In this document: positions 49,801-55,168 of the stretch, piece by piece | How positions within the stretch are numbered: position 1 is the first letter of the stretch | How the letters are laid out: each line of letters opens with the position of its first letter | Assembly: GCF_040412425.1 (NCBI RefSeq) | Contig: NC_089756.1 | Span: 3,850,498 to 3,914,497, forward strand | Source of the DNA: Macrobrachium rosenbergii | Lineage: Eukaryota > Arthropoda > Malacostraca > Decapoda > Palaemonidae | Length of the DNA stretch: 64,000 nucleotides | Direction: 5' to 3' | Position numbers and translations under genes: made by a program | Notes under the pieces: generated by a model | The model's database searches: none | Told to the model about the DNA's origin: nothing | What the model saw: only the letters and a program-made list of their open reading frames with translations

Positions 49801-51511
49801 AACATATTAGCGAGTTCTAGGCCATCGATGAAGGGTAGATTTTTTCACGAGGAGATGCAGTTTGCTTCTTTACCCTTGGATTTTTAGCCAAGAACAAGGA
49901 CCCTTCCAAGCCCTGCCCCCTTTCTTTCACCATTAAGACATTTAAGGATACCTTGAATCTGAAGAAGGAGAGTCCTTTGTCCTGCTAGGGCTTTAAGATA
50001 CTACCTGAGCAGGACCAAAAAGATAGGAGAACCATCCAGTAACCTCTGGTGTTCTGTCAAGAATCCATCGCACCCTCTAACTTAGAACACATTATCCTTC
50101 TTCATCAGAGACTTAATTTCTGAGACGCATTCTCAGATTCAGGAGGACATTTTACCTGCTTTTAAAGTGAAAGCTCATGACATCAGGACAGTCTCTACCT
50201 TATTAGCTTTCAGGCGCATATGTCCCTCACTTCCATTCTGCAGTTGTCCTACTGGAAGTGCGAACTGATCTTCATGTCTCACTATTTGAAAGAAGTTGAA
50301 ACTGTTTGAAAATTGCAGTACCTTGGAGCCATTTTCAGTGACTGGCATGGTATTGGGAGAGGAAGCATAGGAATCTCTTTTTCTCCTACTATCTCTTCAC
50401 CTTGAAGTATGGTGTCGAATTTTTGGGAGCCAGGGTGTACAGTGTACCTGGAGTACCCACCAGTCTCAGTGGATGGGTTGTGGTGTTGTCAGTGTAGGTG
50501 AAAGCGTTGTCTGGTTGTTTATATTAGCACTGCACTAGAGTAAAGGCACTTGTGTGTGCTTTGCCAGGAAGGCGACCCATGGCTCAACCGCCACGCCTCT
50601 ACAGGTTAAGATGAGCACCAACCAGAGGCAGTTTTCACCTGCAGTAGCTCTCTTACCAGTAAGGAAATGACAAGCATTGTTTCAGTGCTAGCAAACTTTT
50701 CTATTTCAAATTCATCACTATTACTTAATGTTTTGGAGTAGAATATGTCCATGTATCCCACTTCCTGTCAATGTGGTATTCAGCTGTGCAATTGCTTGGT
50801 ATGTTACTTATATGAAAATGTTATTTTCATGATAAAGTTACATTTCATATACACTTACCAAGCAATTACAGAATCAGAGGCTCCCCTCCTCCCCTCTCAT
50901 GGACATACGGCACAAACAGAATGAGGTTTTCTGCTAAGTCATTTCCAATACTCCCGTTAGTGGGTCAGGCTTGTCACCTACACTAACTGTCGAATGCGAT
51001 TTTTTAAATAAAGGCTGCCACGCGACTTGAAACTGTAGCCGTGTAATTACTTGGTAAGTATATATGAAGCTTAATTTTATCATGAAAATAAAATTTTTAT
51101 TTTTTTGTAAACTGAAGCTTACGCTGAGCCTCAAAGAGTAATATAAGTGATGATATAGTAAGAAATAAACTTTTGTTTCTTTACCAGCCATCCCTGGCTT
51201 CGTCAGTTGCTCGACCCCAGGTAGATTTCAAGTCTCGGACGGAAGCTGCTGCGGAGCTCACTAAAGACAGAGCATCCCGTGACAGGTATATTTTGTAAAA
51301 ACTTTTAATATGAAAGATAAAAAGAAAACTTGACATATCATAGAAGCGCTGTACAGTATATTGGTAATGCAACACTAGAGGCGAGTAGTTTTACTGTTTG
51401 TTGGAACATTTAGTTTTCTTCATGAATTTTTCCAGGAACCGTCGAATGTTTGGTGCACTTCTAGGAACTTTAAAGAGATTTAAAAATGATGAAGCTAAAC
51501 AGAAGGATAAG
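13529..51511 (+). CDS. PNN: Pinin, 5' half of gene (exons 1-5, 194 codons)
   Basis: Pinin is a nuclear-speckle protein of the exon-junction complex/ASAP-PSAP splicing machinery, also reported at desmosomes in vertebrates. Five exons, at 13529-13647, 14453-14545, 15238-15433, 51188-51285 and 51436-51511, join in phases 2, 2, 0, 2 and 0 with GT donors and AG acceptors. The product shows the pinin N-terminal coil and hallmark VDENLRKLTGRD, then PPAKRRPQGVFARLGG (human pinin has a matching PPAK...RLGG stretch), an RG-rich segment, and NRRMFGALLGTLKRFK, the start of the conserved pinin/SDK/MemA domain. Vertebrate pinin is about 700 residues. The rest of the domain and the RS-rich tail must lie beyond position 64000. 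Intron 3 is 35.8 kb and intron 5 is over 12.4 kb, both filled with transposons. Confidence 0.93.
14453..14545 (+). CDS. PNN: PNN exon 2
   Basis: The acceptor AG is at 14451-14452 and the donor GTTAGA at 14546. It encodes QRPDQRRSRVSSGNRDEE and PPAKRRPQGVFA. An alternative AG three bases downstream (TCAG, ending 14456) would shift the frame and is not used, because the PPAK motif is read only with the first. Confidence 0.9.
15238..15433 (+). CDS. PNN: PNN exon 3
   Basis: The acceptor CATCAG ends at 15237 and the donor GTATAA starts at 15434. The exon 2-3 junction rebuilds FARLGG, as in pinin. It then encodes an Arg/Gly-rich segment (ESRGRGRGFRRG) and an acidic end (EVVEEDEKTPK). It ends on a full codon. 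Confidence 0.9.
16371..16397 (+). promoter_or_regulatory. Candidate branch point and 3' splice site in DIRS A leader
   Basis: TACTAAT (16371-16377) is followed by a T-rich tract and CAAG. The same arrangement occurs in DIRS B (23248-23275). A stem (CTCCTCCCGCT, 16320-16330, with AGCGGGAGGAG, 16352-16362) lies just upstream. It could remove a leader intron before gag. This is inferred from two copies only. Confidence 0.4.
16769..17185 (+). repeat. Two tandem ~210-bp modules in DIRS A gag region
   Basis: Two copies, beginning near 16769 and 16979, share CCGTTGCAGTAGCTCCTGCC, the CCTGGAGGTTACGATGT block and GAAGATGTCGG. DIRS B holds the same pair near 23639 and 23848. Confidence 0.8.
17200..21360 (+). 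pseudogene. DIRS A gag-like region, many lesions
   Basis: GC-rich coding-like sequence, similar block by block to DIRS B (24080-26280) and in its 3' end to DIRS C gag. Recognisable shared pieces are the gag C-terminal stretch VDKRRAKDSDRLVHQAVAKT (about 21090-21150, compare VDKRKADERNRFVHRAATKG in DIRS C) and the AAI/WATWQRY boundary near 21390. Stops and frameshifts occur in every frame, so no product can be made. No nucleic-acid-binding knuckle was confirmed in this copy. The call rests on homology among the window's own copies. Confidence 0.65.
21360..21817 (+). pseudogene. DIRS A reverse transcriptase, 5' piece
   Basis: Pieces in shifting frames read LPFESQPPFTKSLVRL, LMQEVQAMLSKNAVEVV, GWRPVIDLSPLN and FMLKVDLKDAYS, which are RT blocks before and at motif A, with its Asp kept. 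The sequence is cut at the PSIHP block by the Tigger insertion. After removal of that insertion the RT continues at 30524. It is disabled by frameshifts and a stop after SPLN. Confidence 0.85.
23248..23275 (+). promoter_or_regulatory. Candidate branch point and 3' splice site in DIRS B leader
   Basis: TACTAAT (23248-23254), a pyrimidine tract and TTTCAG (ending 23275) precede GTTGACAG. An imperfect stem (23197-23207 with 23229-23239) lies just upstream, as in DIRS A. Confidence 0.42.
24080..26280 (+). pseudogene. DIRS B gag-like region
   Basis: This is the counterpart of the DIRS A region 17200-19200, with the same blocks in the same order but different indels and stops. No uninterrupted frame is longer than about 180 codons. 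No function can be assigned beyond gag-like by position and homology to the DIRS C gag. Confidence 0.55.
26281..29036 (+). other. Unassigned inner part of DIRS B
   Basis: This stretch is in the place of RT, RNase H and recombinase, but after the RT-start remnant near 26500 I recognise none of them. A piece around 28040-28400 (LCEAIEGGTQQLAMAILVLF) loosely recalls the gag helix region of DIRS C (GKAISFITHQTANLWANLVL). The origin is unresolved. Confidence 0.4.
29037..29371 (+). repeat. DIRS B internal complementary region and right terminal repeat
   Basis: AATGTAAAGGACCGACGGTT at 29039 is the complement of the element's left end. From about 29105 to 29371 the two ends of the right repeat (TAACTATACAAACCTGAGGT and its inverse) face each other. 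This structure allows DIRS cDNA to circularise. Confidence 0.8.
29835..29975 (-). pseudogene. Tigger transposase helix-turn-helix remnant
   Basis: The minus strand reads MDKRSARKYTAKFKLQVVSE, then AEK. This has the pattern of the N-terminal CENP-B/Psq-type DNA-binding domain of pogo/Tigger transposases (basic start, Y-A-FK-L-VV--AE). The frame degenerates within about 45 codons. No DDE catalytic domain is seen between 29372 and 30523. It lies inside the element whose TIRs are at 21818 and 30523, which supports the class call. Confidence 0.6.
30524..30823 (+). pseudogene. DIRS A reverse transcriptase, second piece
   Basis: It continues the RT after the Tigger: WPHSHGIHLLRYLDNWLVLG and KSDLAPEQRIEYLGMLIQ. 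The catalytic box, normally YLDD, reads YLDN. It ends where the next Tigger-type end begins at 30824. Confidence 0.85.
30824..31300. mobile_element. Second Tigger-type end
   Basis: CAGTCAAACCACAAACTTACG starts right after TA (30822-30823), and AGGTTAGGTTCCAGAACCCC follows, a pattern of Tigger/pogo-like ends. The opposite TIR is not found, so the extent to the right is a guess and the copy is probably truncated together with the rest of DIRS A. Confidence 0.5.
31301..32800. other. Unassigned intron DNA with a TA/GA microsatellite
   Basis: No coding or transposon signature is recognised. TATACATA units and a (GA)n run lie at 31749-31837, and shorter GAGAGA tracts near 32680-32780. Confidence 0.5.
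33127..35368 (+). pseudogene. DIRS C gag
   Basis: It starts with MDSLSQTHDLDKPVHWVCPG and a Cys-rich segment (HWVCPGKDKKC...HSVCLKCRKG), of the kind also found near the start of DIRS D gag. After frame breaks around 33390-34540, a 275-codon open frame (34541-35368) covers the C-terminal gag: SLGLPWSPLADSILKQGNDL, helical GKAISFITHQTANLWANLVL, VDKRKADERNRFVHRAATKG and a Lys/Ser-rich tail. DIRS gag proteins bind element RNA, but their exact role is poorly known. The last frame ends with TGA at 35366-35368, directly at the beginning of the pol frame. Confidence 0.72.
35365..37270 (+). CDS. DIRS C pol: reverse transcriptase and RNase H (N-terminal 635 codons of a 900-codon frame)
   Basis: The frame is open throughout; the first codon in the open frame is TTG, so the true start is uncertain. 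RT blocks: LLQEVETMLSKGAIEVVEDR, GWRPVIDLSPLNRFIRQT, VYQFRVLCFGLSTAPQVF, the catalytic box RFLDDWLIL (about 36098-36125), and INFQKSDLIPKQRTRYLGML. In motif A the expected VDLKDAYF reads IILMDTYF, so the first catalytic Asp is replaced by Ile (compare VDLKDEYF in DIRS D). The RNase H keeps its four acidic positions: FMDASKEGWG, NILEMKAAF, LMSDNTTIV and NILADTLSR. A conserved post-RNase H segment (GRPVVDLFATRYNRKLPTFF) follows. At about 37270 the frame runs without a stop into Academ sequence. It probably cannot reverse transcribe. Confidence 0.88.
37271..38435 (+). mobile_element. Academ-like transposon fragment (3' third), coding part fused in frame to DIRS C
   Basis: Coding sequence to 38067 matches the C-terminal part of the Academ-like protein at 62022-62822: SIIIKANDTGVLVIAIS, IPYFHTFTGCDIVSAF, ERFVVLMYDRSS, RAAYQAGIIWGQ, EWGWTQKGEAW and the Cys-rich end CSCEKVCKGRGKC...CTSLCSCIC. 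The right terminus (CCAAATTTGATGCTTG... to CCCCACTA at 38435) aligns with that of the full copy (ending 63455). The 5' two thirds and left TIR are missing. The junction lies around TCCGAAGAAGCTGAC, where both parents have similar bases, so joining at microhomology is plausible. The frame encodes no complete nuclease, since the first acidic motif is missing. Confidence 0.82.
38436..39040 (+). repeat. DIRS C 3' end: internal complementary region and right terminal repeat
   Basis: It aligns with 28850-29371 of DIRS B (shared AACTATACAAACCTGAG, and CAGGTTTGTATAGTTAGG in inverse near the end). Confidence 0.8.
39041..39937. other. Unassigned intron DNA
   Basis: AT-rich sequence between DIRS C and E; I see nothing recognisable in it. 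Confidence 0.5.
39938..40108 (+). repeat. Left inverted terminal repeat of DIRS E
   Basis: Matches the reverse complement of 50911-51068 over its length with scattered mismatches and small indels. Confidence 0.88.
40510..41248 (+). pseudogene. DIRS E gag, 5' part with tandem module
   Basis: A Pro/Ser/Arg-rich reading frame contains two tandem copies of a ~213-bp module (from about 40750 and 40963), each encoding a GRRHT-SP-EA...VAPSV segment. The frame is broken by the LINE after 41419, and sequence of the same Pro/Lys type (KRPAPASKHLAPAPKRPV) continues at 44312. The gag role is inferred from its place ahead of the RT in a DIRS element. No zinc knuckle is seen. Confidence 0.55.
41407..41419. 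repeat. Left target-site duplication of the I-clade LINE
   Basis: CCTCTCAGGCACC, repeated exactly at 44299-44311. Confidence 0.9.
41420..44298 (+). mobile_element. I/Nimb-clade LINE, 5' truncated
   Basis: A 2.9-kb insertion with a 13-bp target duplication starts inside the coding region (truncated end), runs through RT and RNase H, and ends with a 3' UTR (GGCGCTGAATGGC... CCAGTGCCTGGGCTTTTGCC) and a short CATC repeat tail instead of poly(A). RT type and the presence of RNase H place it in the I group (I/Nimb). It inserted into the gag of DIRS E. 5' truncation is the usual result of incomplete target-primed reverse transcription. Confidence 0.88.
41430..43840 (+). pseudogene. LINE ORF2: reverse transcriptase and RNase H, many lesions
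   Basis: The endonuclease is missing by truncation. In shifting frames: the pre-RT region (VWRKVRKLSGKFVASPLPSL), RT block RPIALTSC (about 41915), then a long piece FGFRKNRSTLDPLLRLTNQI, IGVFFDLEKAYDTTWRIGIL (motif A Asp kept), EEGVPQGSVLSVTLF, and after a shift LAFVDDLAIYCTGYD (catalytic FVDD, about 42375-42415) and VKFLGMTIDQKLTW. RNase H follows: KIYTDGSKLDSGVGCAV, FTAELTAIVSAL and VSFCWVPSHVGICGNEMADR, with D, E and D residues present. A final HILVACPRYF-type Cys/His segment lies near 43920. Stops at 42334, 42740, 43048 and others disable it. Confidence 0.88.
44299..44311. repeat. Right target-site duplication of the LINE
   Basis: CCTCTCAGGCACC, identical to 41407-41419. Confidence 0.9.
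44312..45300 (+). pseudogene. DIRS E gag, 3' part
   Basis: Pro/Lys-rich repeats (CACCAGCTCCCAAGCGCCCA type, 44330-44520) are followed by an 85-codon frame (44868-45125) with helical content: VRALAKKIKDGNDLVGDF and SLELEAHFSLVVLKKRDFW, resembling the gag helix and LVLKRRD motif of DIRS C. Placed just ahead of the RT, it is the gag C-terminus. It has many stops. Confidence 0.55.
45480..47150 (+). pseudogene. DIRS E reverse transcriptase/RNase H
   Basis: Pieces in three frames include GDWMITLDMQDAYFLFPIHL and KHLKFVLQD (motif A, about 45630-45720), LYLDDLPL (catalytic box, about 45940), LQKSQLSLLQEFLYVG (about 46035), RNase H-like SISIRELKAIHLRLQCFS (about 46515) and VVHSDNTIAL (about 46590), then a DIRS-type tail with NKCHPARLV. 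Each block is in a different frame or carries stops. The copy is much older than DIRS C. Confidence 0.72.
47151..47409 (+). pseudogene. DIRS E tyrosine recombinase, N-terminal part
   Basis: FQAKWEIFESWC...LTQIADFI (about 47290-47380) corresponds to the N-terminal, DNA-binding part of DIRS recombinases. The piggyBac cuts it at the TTAA at 47410, and it resumes at 49621. Confidence 0.6.
47414..49616 (+). mobile_element. piggyBac transposon with TTAA target duplication
   Basis: TTAA at 47410-47413 and 49617-49620 flank TIRs CCCGTAAGAGGT and, in reverse complement at the right, CCTGTAAGAGGT (one mismatch). The piggyBac superfamily inserts into TTAA and uses CCY ends. Removing the 2.2 kb restores the recombinase frame of DIRS E. 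Near the left end, the palindrome GTCATATGAC occurs twice (47433-47442 and 47477-47486). Confidence 0.92.
47850..49255 (+). pseudogene. piggyBac transposase, degraded
   Basis: The catalytic core reads from 48232: YWVTDPLLSTPIFSKLMSVN, then FYPFRNVVIDESLILWRGNI (with the first catalytic Asp in VIDESL), RQCIPSKHHRFGLKLFILCD, and NHVLFVDN with the frame lost in the DNWYTSP motif (about 48730). The end shows a Cys-rich zinc-binding tail (TCFHCHECEMSLC...C, about 49130-49180), typical of this family's C-terminus. Upstream, 47980-48190 contains an acidic N-terminal region. Several frameshifts (about 48735) and stops (49010, 49090) inactivate it. It would cut and rejoin DNA at TTAA via a DDD active site. 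Confidence 0.88.
49621..50350 (+). pseudogene. DIRS E tyrosine recombinase, C-terminal part
   Basis: After the piggyBac, LTWKTLFLVA (about 49760) and the following I-S-E-F-x-A-I residues correspond to the first catalytic box (Arg region) of DIRS recombinases. At about 50172, AHDIRTVSTLLAF gives the H-x-x-R box, and at about 50270-50290 SHYLKEV contains the catalytic Tyr. Several stops and frameshifts lie between. The domain would integrate circular DIRS DNA by site-specific recombination. It is the only recognisable DIRS recombinase in the window. Confidence 0.75.
50780..50870. repeat. DIRS E internal complementary region (palindrome)
   Basis: ATTGCTTGGTATGTTACTTA faces CACTTACCAAGCAAT about 60 bp later, and both resemble the outer element ends (TTACCAAGTTATTACAC at 39951). 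DIRS elements have such a region that is complementary to their termini. Confidence 0.75.
50911..51068 (-). repeat. Right inverted terminal repeat of DIRS E
   Basis: Reverse complement of 39938-40108. Its outer end lies about 120 bp before exon 4 of PNN. Confidence 0.88.
51188..51285 (+). CDS. PNN: PNN exon 4
   Basis: The acceptor TTACCAG ends at 51187 and the donor GTATAT starts at 51286. It encodes PSLASSVARPQVDFKSRTEA and AAELTKDRASRD, matching the pinin stretch ahead of the NRR motif (human pinin has a similar PALQSSVVATSK segment). Its phase fits exon 3 (0) and exon 5 (2). Confidence 0.9.
51436..51511 (+). CDS. PNN: PNN exon 5
   Basis: The acceptor TTTCCAG ends at 51435 and the donor GTTAGT starts at 51512. 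It encodes NRRMFGALLGTLKRFKNDEA and KQKDK, the most conserved part of pinin (NRR-(I/M)FG-L-GTL-(K/R)FK). It ends on a full codon. The next exon is not in the window. Confidence 0.93.
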
Positions 51512-52543
51512 GTTAGTACAGTTTATTTAATAGAGGGATTTATTACATGCTTGTATTATTCATTGTAAAATTAAACCGACACAGTCCGGGTTAAAATATA
51601 TTAAGCACACCCCTAAACTGGGCTAAATTTAAGGATGGCCAATTTAAAAAAAAACATTAATAGAAAGAGGAAAATATGCATATGCATATGCACATGGTAT
51701 AAGAAAAAAATTATAAAAAAAATTTATGTATCATCACAGGGAGTTGCAAGTAAATACTAGATTTCCAACCTTGTGCAGGGCCTCTTTACCAAGACAGTCA
51801 CAAAAAATATGCAAATTTTACTAAGTTATAAATGTTTTTTCTAATAATTTTTATTTTATTTTGTAAAATTATAATTACAGCTCACACAATATCATAACAG
51901 ATAAGAACTAAAGTCAGTAACAAATATTATAAAATATTTACAAGACATCCTTGGATGGAAATTTTAGACAAAATTCCCCTTCGACATCACATGGCAAGCT
52001 GATGTCGTTCTCCTGTATGACTAGCTATTATAGGTGCTGTTAGAGTTGCCATGAGTCATTTATGGCCTATGGAAGTGATCTGAAGATTTTTCCCGCAAAT
52101 TTCATTCAAACTGTATAGCGCAAAATGGTTCGTCAGAGGACAGTACCCGGAATTTACCCTAAAGTTATAAATAGCTATCATTGGACGACACCCAGTCACA
52201 AAGGGTTAAGAATTGTAAGATATCTTCGTTATTTTATGTGCTGTCTCTAACTGGAGTCTTTGAAATTGTATATAACGTCAGATTTATTTGGGTAGGGGAT
52301 TATTTCAATTTTCATCTGTTAATATATTAATGCTATGCATTCTGTTATATGCTAGTTTTTCTCTTGTTGTTTATGGGTGGAGTAAATATTCGCACAATAA
52401 ATTGGTGCAGTAAGTCAGGGAACTAAATAACCTAGCAGTAAATACTAATATAAAACTTTTCCCAATCAATGTCAGTTTTGAAGGATTTATTAAATTTTTG
52501 AGTTCAGTAACAAAGGGAAAGAGTACAGGCTTGAAAGTCTGAT
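51512..52543 (+). other. PNN: PNN intron 5, first kilobase
   Basis: AT-rich, non-coding. I see no further pinin exon. TTAAACCGACACAGTCC (51577) and CACAAAGGGTTAAG (52196) recall piggyBac-type ends but do not form a matching pair. Confidence 0.6.
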
Positions 52544-52799
52544 TGTTCCGATACGATATACAAACCGTCGGTTCTTTACATTAGGAATTACTTTCAGTGG
52601 AGCTGGAAACGGCCGTTGAACTTTCAGACAAGGTGGTTAGGCAATTAACTACCGTCCGGGAGTTAGGAGTACCACCTGCCCTGATGTAAACATTCCAATT
52701 TGCTTTCGCCCAACATGTGTTGCAAACGTGTTTCTCGCTCTCTGCCCTGACTGTTGTTGAGCTGTTTTCCCGGTGGGATCTTTCTTGTTTTGATTAATT

Positions 52800-53690
52800 A
52801 TGAATGTTGATAAACCCCATAAGCCCTCCTTTCCCCAGCATGTATGTCCTGGGGTAGGAGGGGAAGTCCAATAGCTTTTGCTCTCATATTGACGTGGACC
52901 CACACTCCCTTTGCTCCACCTGCAGAGGATGTGTGTGTTCTCGTAACTCTCCTTGCTCGGAGTGTTGTTCCTGGTCTGCTGAGCAATGGGCGAAGTTTGA
53001 GGGGAGGAGACAGTACCGAAGGAAGCCCACCAAGGCATCATCTGAAGGTTGTACGCCCCCGATGACTCCCTTGGTGACTAACCCTTCGGGATTGTTTCTC
53101 CCTCCCAGCAAGCTTCCCCTTCTTGCTGCCTCTCTGGGTGAGGACTCCCCCTCATCTTCTTCACCCGCTTCATCAGGTGTGGAAAGCTGTGGGGGAGCGG
53201 ACGATCAGGACATCCTACTGGGGCCTCTTCTCTCTTCGGGGGGGGGGTGATTTTATTTCCCCAGAGTGAGTAGAGGCTTCCTCTTTTGACCCGACTTTGC
53301 CTCCAGGTTTAGCAGTGGAGGTGTCTCTCGGTGGGCAGGTTTCTGACCTCCCATCTACCTGGCGTTCCATCATTGGAGGGCATGATCTCTTATCTGTCCG
53401 ACGCTCCTGTGACGACTCATGCAGCTGCCACGTCTACCATGTCAATCGTCACCATGACGTCTTTTGCCAAGCTGCCTGTATGGTTGCCTCGCACCTGGGC
53501 ACTAAGGTATCAGCCTCTCCTGCCGGCTCCATGCCGTTCTCGGGTTTCTAAGGAGACCCGGATACCCCAATCTGGTACCGGAGAGACCTCTCTCCGTACC
53601 GACTCGGGCACAGGACAGGAGAAAGAGTCCGGACAAGCAGGTGTTCTTACTCTTCCTGCTAGCACTTCTACGAGTGTCAAGCAAGTTCCC
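52800..53690 (+). pseudogene. DIRS D gag, shortened
   Basis: It begins MNVDKPHKPSFPQHVCPG and has the Cys-rich module DPHSLCSTCRGCVCS...CSECCSWSAEQW (about 52895-53000), comparable to the DIRS C start. A Ser-rich part follows (52894-53250 open), then pieces to 53690. The helical gag C-terminus of DIRS C is largely missing, so there is a deletion ahead of the RT. The Cys spacing suggests metal binding, but no standard zinc-knuckle consensus is met. Confidence 0.62.
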
Positions 53691-53767
53691 TGAAAGGTGC
53701 GCCAGTCTCTCAAGGGGCTAGGGGAAGAAGAAAAGGGGGAAACACTAGGGGCGGCGTTCCCCCGCAA

Positions 53768-54819
53768 ATGTTGCCGAAGGTGGGGGTGCCTGTCTTGCCA
53801 TTGGGCAACATGGCAGCGATACGGAGTCGAGACCTAGACAGTGGATGTCCACCAGGAGGGATATCTACTACCCTTCGAGTCTCGGCCATCCCTCACCATC
53901 ACACTGGTCTATCTCCACACCTATTCATGGATCTCCAAAGGATATCACACTAATGCAAGAAGTGCAAGCCATGCTGAGCAAGGGTGTTGTGGAAGTCGTG
54001 TCGGATCAGTCCCAAGGTTTTTACAGCCGAATCTTTCTCGTAGAGAAAGCCACGGGTGGTTGGAGACCGGTCATGGACCTCTCTCCCCTGAACCGTTTCG
54101 TTTCCCAGACTCAGTTCACGATGGAGACGGTGCGATCATGCTCGCTTCCATCAGTGAGGACGACTTCATGCTTATGGTGGACTTGAAGGATGAGTATTTC
54201 CAAATATCCATTCATCCGTCCTCTCGCAAGTACCTCCGCTTTATCCTCGGGGAGTTGGTCTTCCAATTCAAGGCACTCTGTTGCGGGCTCTCAACCACTC
54301 CCCAGGTGTTCACGAGAGTGTTTTCTCCTGTCAGCTTAGGCCCATTCACACGGGATACGTCTACTGAGGTATCTCAACGACTGGCTGGTCCTGGTTAGTT
54401 CTCGCTCGCAGTTGCTACAGGACAGGGATCAGCTCCTTGAGTTTTGCCGCAGTCTTGGGATCATAGTAAATCTTGAGAAGTCGGATCTCATCCCCAAGCA
54501 GAGGATAAAGTACCTGGGCCTGCTGATAGATACAGTAGCAGCGAAAGTCTTTCCCTCAGACTCTCGCATCAGCAAGTTCAGGAAGGCAGTACAACTGTTT
54601 CTATCTCGACAGGAACAGCCAGCTCGGCCGTGGCAAGTCGCCATCGGTCACCTGTCGTCGTTGGAGAAGCTGGTCCCTCATGGGCGTCTTCACCTGCAGT
54701 CTCTACAGTGGAGACTAAAGGAGTATTCGTCCCATTCCCAAGACCCCCAGTCCTTTCTCATCCCTCTTTCCAAGGAGGTGAGAGAAGATCTAGACTGGTG
54801 GATGGACGACAGGAACCTC
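53768..54819 (+). pseudogene. DIRS D reverse transcriptase
   Basis: Pieces in shifted frames: MQEVQAMLSKGVVEVVSDQS, GWRPVMDLSPLNRFVSQTQF, LMVDLKDEYFQISIHPSS (motif A with catalytic Asp), LVFQFKALCCGLSTTPQVFT, then the active box reads RYLNDWLVL (about 54362-54390), where YLDD is expected. From 54412 a clean frame continues with KSDLIPKQRIKYLGLL and HLSSLEKLVPHGRLHLQSLQ until DDRNLL, where the TTAA insertion interrupts. The Asp-to-Asn change and frameshifts inactivate it. Confidence 0.88.
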
Positions 54820-55168
54820 TTAACCCTTAAATGCCGACTGGACGTATTTTACATCGACAAAAATTGTCTGTCGGGTGCCAAGTGGACGTAAAATACGTTG
54901 ACTACAAAAAGTTTTTTTAAATATTCGCGGAAAAATATTTATAGGCCGTTTGCGAAAGGTTTTAAATCACGCGCCTTGAGGGATGCTGGGAGTTCACGGA
55001 TCAAGCTGTTGTTTTGTTTACAAGCGTGCCCCAGCTGCAGATGCACGAATTTCTTTCTTATCCCAAAAGAAAGCATCAGCTAACTCTGTTGAAAATCTCA
55101 GAAATTCTTTAGTCACTTTGTCGTAATTTTTACACCGTTTTCTATTAGCCTTTACATAAAGTTTTATA

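Larger units (their letters stand above)
39938..51068 (+). mobile_element. DIRS1-like retrotransposon E, interrupted by a LINE and a piggyBac
   Basis: Inverted terminal repeats of about 170 bp lie at 39938-40108 and 50911-51068 (shared: AGCAGAAAACCTCATTCTGT, CAGCCTTTATTTAAAAAATC). Between them are gag, RT, RNase H region and tyrosine recombinase, all decayed, and an internal complementary region (50780-50870). It belongs to another family than A-D. Two clean insertions, an I-clade LINE (41420-44298) and a piggyBac (47414-49616), interrupt it. Its right end lies about 120 bp before PNN exon 4. Confidence 0.85.
15434..51187 (+). other. PNN: PNN intron 3, 35.8 kb, mostly nested transposons
   Basis: The intron lies between GTATAA at 15434 and TTACCAG at 51181-51187. 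It contains DIRS A, B, C and E, two Tigger elements, an I-clade LINE, a piggyBac and an Academ fragment. Only about 31300-32800, 39041-39937 and short edges look like non-transposon DNA. Confidence 0.9.

Noticed and set aside
51577..52206. Possible piggyBac-type MITE (TTAA near both ends)
   Set aside because: The terminal sequences TTAAACCGACACAG and TTAACCCTTTGTGAC do not match each other, so there is no TIR pair.
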